Shown here one piece after another: positions 7,367-9,119 of a stretch of DNA of 9,119 nucleotides. The notes beneath the pieces were generated by a model that saw only the letters and a list, made by a program, of their open reading frames with translations, was not told the DNA's origin and did no database searches. Position 1 is the first letter of the stretch. Each line of letters opens with the position of its first letter. Both the position numbers and the translations under genes were made by a program. The stretch spans positions 1 to 9,119 of the forward strand of contig JAJYRX010000048.1 of the NCBI GenBank assembly GCA_021793875.1. Reading direction: 5' to 3'. The stretch is from Pseudomonadota bacterium (GTDB lineage Bacteria > Pseudomonadota > Gammaproteobacteria > Burkholderiales > Burkholderiaceae_B).

Positions 7367-7391
7367 TAACTATAATATGCTGATGGGTCAA
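7363..7391 (-). promoter_or_regulatory. Predicted sigma70-type promoter of the TRAP/RLP operon
   Basis: On the minus strand, TTGACC (7391-7386) as -35 and TAAAAC (7368-7363) as -10 are separated by 17 bp. They match the consensus at 5 of 6 and 4 of 6 positions. Transcription would start near 7356, inside the candidate operator, and leave a leader of about 55 nt before dctP. This is a prediction from consensus match only. Confidence 0.4.
7371..7376 (+). promoter_or_regulatory. Candidate -10 box for lacI
   Basis: A perfect TATAAT lies 44 bp before the lacI start codon. The expected -35 position (about 7348-7353) is only AT-rich and does not resemble TTGACA. The box overlaps the spacer of the oppositely directed dctP promoter, so the two promoters would compete or be controlled together by a repressor bound at 7353-7366. 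Confidence 0.35.
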
Positions 7392-7420
7392 TCAATTAAA
7401 ATGATGCGTTTTGATGTAAC

Positions 7421-8476
7421 ATGACTACTAGTAAATACATACCAAGAAATACCGGACGACCAACTATTGCAGCTATTGCTAAGCATGCCGGCGTCTCCAC
7501 CGCAACTGTAGATAGAGTACTTAACAATCGACGCGGAGTACGCATCGCGACTGCACATCATGTGAAACGGGTGGCCTTTGAACTGGGCTACCTGCCCGAA
7601 CTAGAAATTAATAGCACACCCTCCTCAAGTTTATTTAAGGCCTTATTTTTACTTCCGACAGGCATGAACCGCTATCTTAATATGCTGAGTGATCATGCCA
7701 GCACGGCTCATGAAAGGCTAGACAGATACAACGTACACTGCCGTAGCAAACATGTAGATGGATTTAACCCAGAGGAATTGGCCAGCACCCTTTTAAAAGA
7801 AGGCAAAAATTATGATGGCATTGCCTTCATGGCTTTGGAGCACCCTATTGTGCGCGAAGCTGTAAATCAGCTAGCAGAACAAGGGGTGAGCACTGTCACA
7901 ATAATTTCCGACCTGTCAAACTCCGCTAGAAAAGCATATGTTGGACTGGATAACAGGGCTGCTGGCAGGACTGCGGGACTACTGATGGGCAGATTTATAA
8001 ATAACAATAGTGGTAAGGTGGCCATGATTGCGGGTAGCAGGTACTACCGTGGACATGAAGAAAGAGAAATGGGATTCCAACACATAATGGAAGAAAAATT
8101 TCCCAGCCTTGATCTTGTTGGTTTAAGAGAAGGACACGACGACGCAGAAACAAACTACAAGCAAACCAAAGACCTGCTTGCATTATATCCAGACCTGGCT
8201 GGCATATATAGCATTGGGGGAGCGCCCGAAGGAATAGCAAAAGCGTTAAAAGATTGCAATAGGCAGAACAGCACCATACTTATAGGGCACGGCCTTACAC
8301 CAGACACAAGGTCTCTTTTGCTAGATGGGTCTATGGACGTACTGTTAAATCAGAACCTCCATCAAACTGTTGTTAATACCGTGCGCATATTTGCCAACTT
8401 AAGAGACGGCCTAAGCACAACCTCGGGAATAGAGCCAACACAGACAAATATAATTGTTAGTGAGAACCTACCCTAA
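7421..8476 (+). CDS. LacI-family transcriptional regulator
   Basis: This 351-residue regulator has an N-terminal helix-turn-helix, with PTIAAIAKHAGVSTATVDRV at 14-33. The hinge-helix region around VAFELGYLP (51-59) follows. A periplasmic-binding-protein-like effector domain runs from about 73 to the end, with YVGLDNRAAGRTAG (173-186) and GSRYYRGHEEREMGF (205-219), typical of LacI-family sugar-binding folds. It is transcribed away from the TRAP/RLP operon and probably represses it, and possibly itself, until a sugar acid or metabolite binds. A stop codon at 7412 in frame rules out an earlier start. There is no convincing Shine-Dalgarno before ATG 7421, so translation may be weak. It ends 11 bp before the convergent thiol oxidoreductase gene. 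The effector is unknown. Confidence 0.93.
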   Translation: MTTSKYIPRNTGRPTIAAIAKHAGVSTATVDRVLNNRRGVRIATAHHVKRVAFELGYLPELEINSTPSSSLFKALFLLPTGMNRYLNMLSDHASTAHERLDRYNVHCRSKHVDGFNPEELASTLLKEGKNYDGIAFMALEHPIVREAVNQLAEQGVSTVTIISDLSNSARKAYVGLDNRAAGRTAGLLMGRFINNNSGKVAMIAGSRYYRGHEEREMGFQHIMEEKFPSLDLVGLREGHDDAETNYKQTKDLLALYPDLAGIYSIGGAPEGIAKALKDCNRQNSTILIGHGLTPDTRSLLLDGSMDVLLNQNLHQTVVNTVRIFANLRDGLSTTSGIEPTQTNIIVSENLP

Positions 8477-8487
8477 GCTAATTGTAG

Positions 8488-9099
8488 CTACAGCTCTTGC
8501 AAAACGCCCTCTGGGTTAGAGTAATACCTTTGATGTTGTATTACAGAAAACTCTGGACCACTTTGACGAATAAAAGCTGGAAAGCCGCTAACTCCAAACT
8601 TTTGCATTAAAGCTCTAGTTTTATGTATATGGTCATCAAGAGGTAAGCCGTTCAATGCCTGCTTAAACTTAGACTCGCTTATTCCCAACTCATTTGCTAG
8701 AGATATAAGTTCAGACTGATTAACAACCCGCAAGCCAAGAACATAGTGAGCATGCTGTATGGCTGAAAGCATATTGATACCTAGCTTGGGTTCAATATTA
8801 CTAGCGGCCATAACAGCCGCCACTGTGGGGCGAGACCAGAAGACAGTATCTGGATTTTTAAGTAAACCCTCAAGATAAGCATGGCCAAATGTAACGCCGC
8901 TGAGCTGAGCTATACGCTCGTCTGCATTGCGTATAAAGCTAGCTTTTTCATTATCTAACTTTGTAGCTGGTTCCCATAAGGCCCCGCCATGCAGTTCGAT
9001 ATCTACACCCCTGGACTGCATAACACTAACTATGGGTGAAGCCGCGTAACACCAACCACACAAGGGGTCGTATATATAGTGAACTATAGTTTTATCCAT
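8488..9099 (-). CDS. Cytoplasmic DsbA-family (FrnE-like) thiol oxidoreductase
   Basis: This 203-residue thioredoxin-fold protein has redox motif CGWC (C14, C17) within YIYDPLCGWCYAASP. It has a helical insertion at about 50-150 and a cis-Pro loop SGFPAF (P174), the usual layout of the DSBA/FrnE group. It has no signal peptide or membrane segment, so it acts in the cytoplasm, unlike the periplasmic DsbA. Likely roles are disulfide exchange or isomerase-type chemistry; no partner is evident. Only 20 bp upstream of the ATG are in the window, and they show no strong Shine-Dalgarno. It converges on lacI and is separate from the TRAP/RLP operon, so a pathway link is not supported beyond proximity. 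Confidence 0.88.
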   Translation of the reverse strand: MDKTIVHYIYDPLCGWCYAASPIVSVMQSRGVDIELHGGALWEPATKLDNEKASFIRNADERIAQLSGVTFGHAYLEGLLKNPDTVFWSRPTVAAVMAASNIEPKLGINMLSAIQHAHYVLGLRVVNQSELISLANELGISESKFKQALNGLPLDDHIHKTRALMQKFGVSGFPAFIRQSGPEFSVIQHQRYYSNPEGVLQEL

Positions 9100-9119
9100 A
9101 TTGAAAAACAGCCTGAATA

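Noticed and set aside
7995..8240. 81-codon minus-strand open frame
   Set aside because: Antisense to the effector domain of the LacI regulator and without recognisable features.
8476..8489. AGCTA/TAGCT inverted repeat with 4-base loop between lacI and the DsbA-like gene
   Set aside because: Only 5 bp, AT-rich and lacking a T tract; too weak to call as a bidirectional terminator.

Overview
The window reads as part of the chromosome of a Gram-negative proteobacterium. The evidence is a tripartite TRAP transporter with a separate small DctQ subunit, an LtaS/MdoB-type phosphoglycerol transferase of the kind carrying a TGTRSVRG nucleophile loop, and a cytoplasmic CGWC DsbA-family protein. Base composition is moderate to AT-leaning. 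I cannot place it below phylum level; Beta- or Gammaproteobacteria seem most likely, and this is inference. Coding density is very high and there are no RNA genes, mobile elements or CRISPR arrays that I can see.

Layout. (1) 1-1332, plus strand: 3' part of an LTA-synthase-like membrane phosphoglycerol/phosphoethanolamine transferase whose start lies left of the window. (2) 7302-1308, minus strand: a tightly packed six-gene operon in the order dctP, dctQ, dctM, VOC-fold protein, RuBisCO-like protein (RLP), DUF1537-family sugar-acid kinase. Gaps between genes are 2 to 31 bp. (3) 7303-7420: a 118-bp divergent promoter region with a candidate operator. (4) 7421-8476, plus strand: a LacI-family regulator. 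(5) 9099-8488, minus strand: a cytoplasmic DsbA/FrnE-like thiol oxidoreductase, convergent with lacI. No stretch of 300 bp or more lacks a gene.

How the genes work together (inference). The TRAP system imports a carboxylated compound, probably a sugar acid. The DUF1537 kinase phosphorylates an acid-sugar intermediate, and the RLP, which keeps the carbamylated-lysine metal site of RuBisCO, decarboxylates or cleaves the phosphorylated keto acid. The VOC protein supplies a further metal-dependent step. The divergent LacI protein probably represses the operon until the sugar acid or a derivative is present. The kinase plus RLP pair resembles the 3-oxo-isoapionate branch of D-apionate breakdown (OiaK with OiaX/OiaT). 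However, the operon has no dehydrogenase, lactonase or isomerase of the known type and has an unassigned VOC enzyme instead. The substrate and chemistry may therefore be undescribed, and this is the main point of interest in the window.
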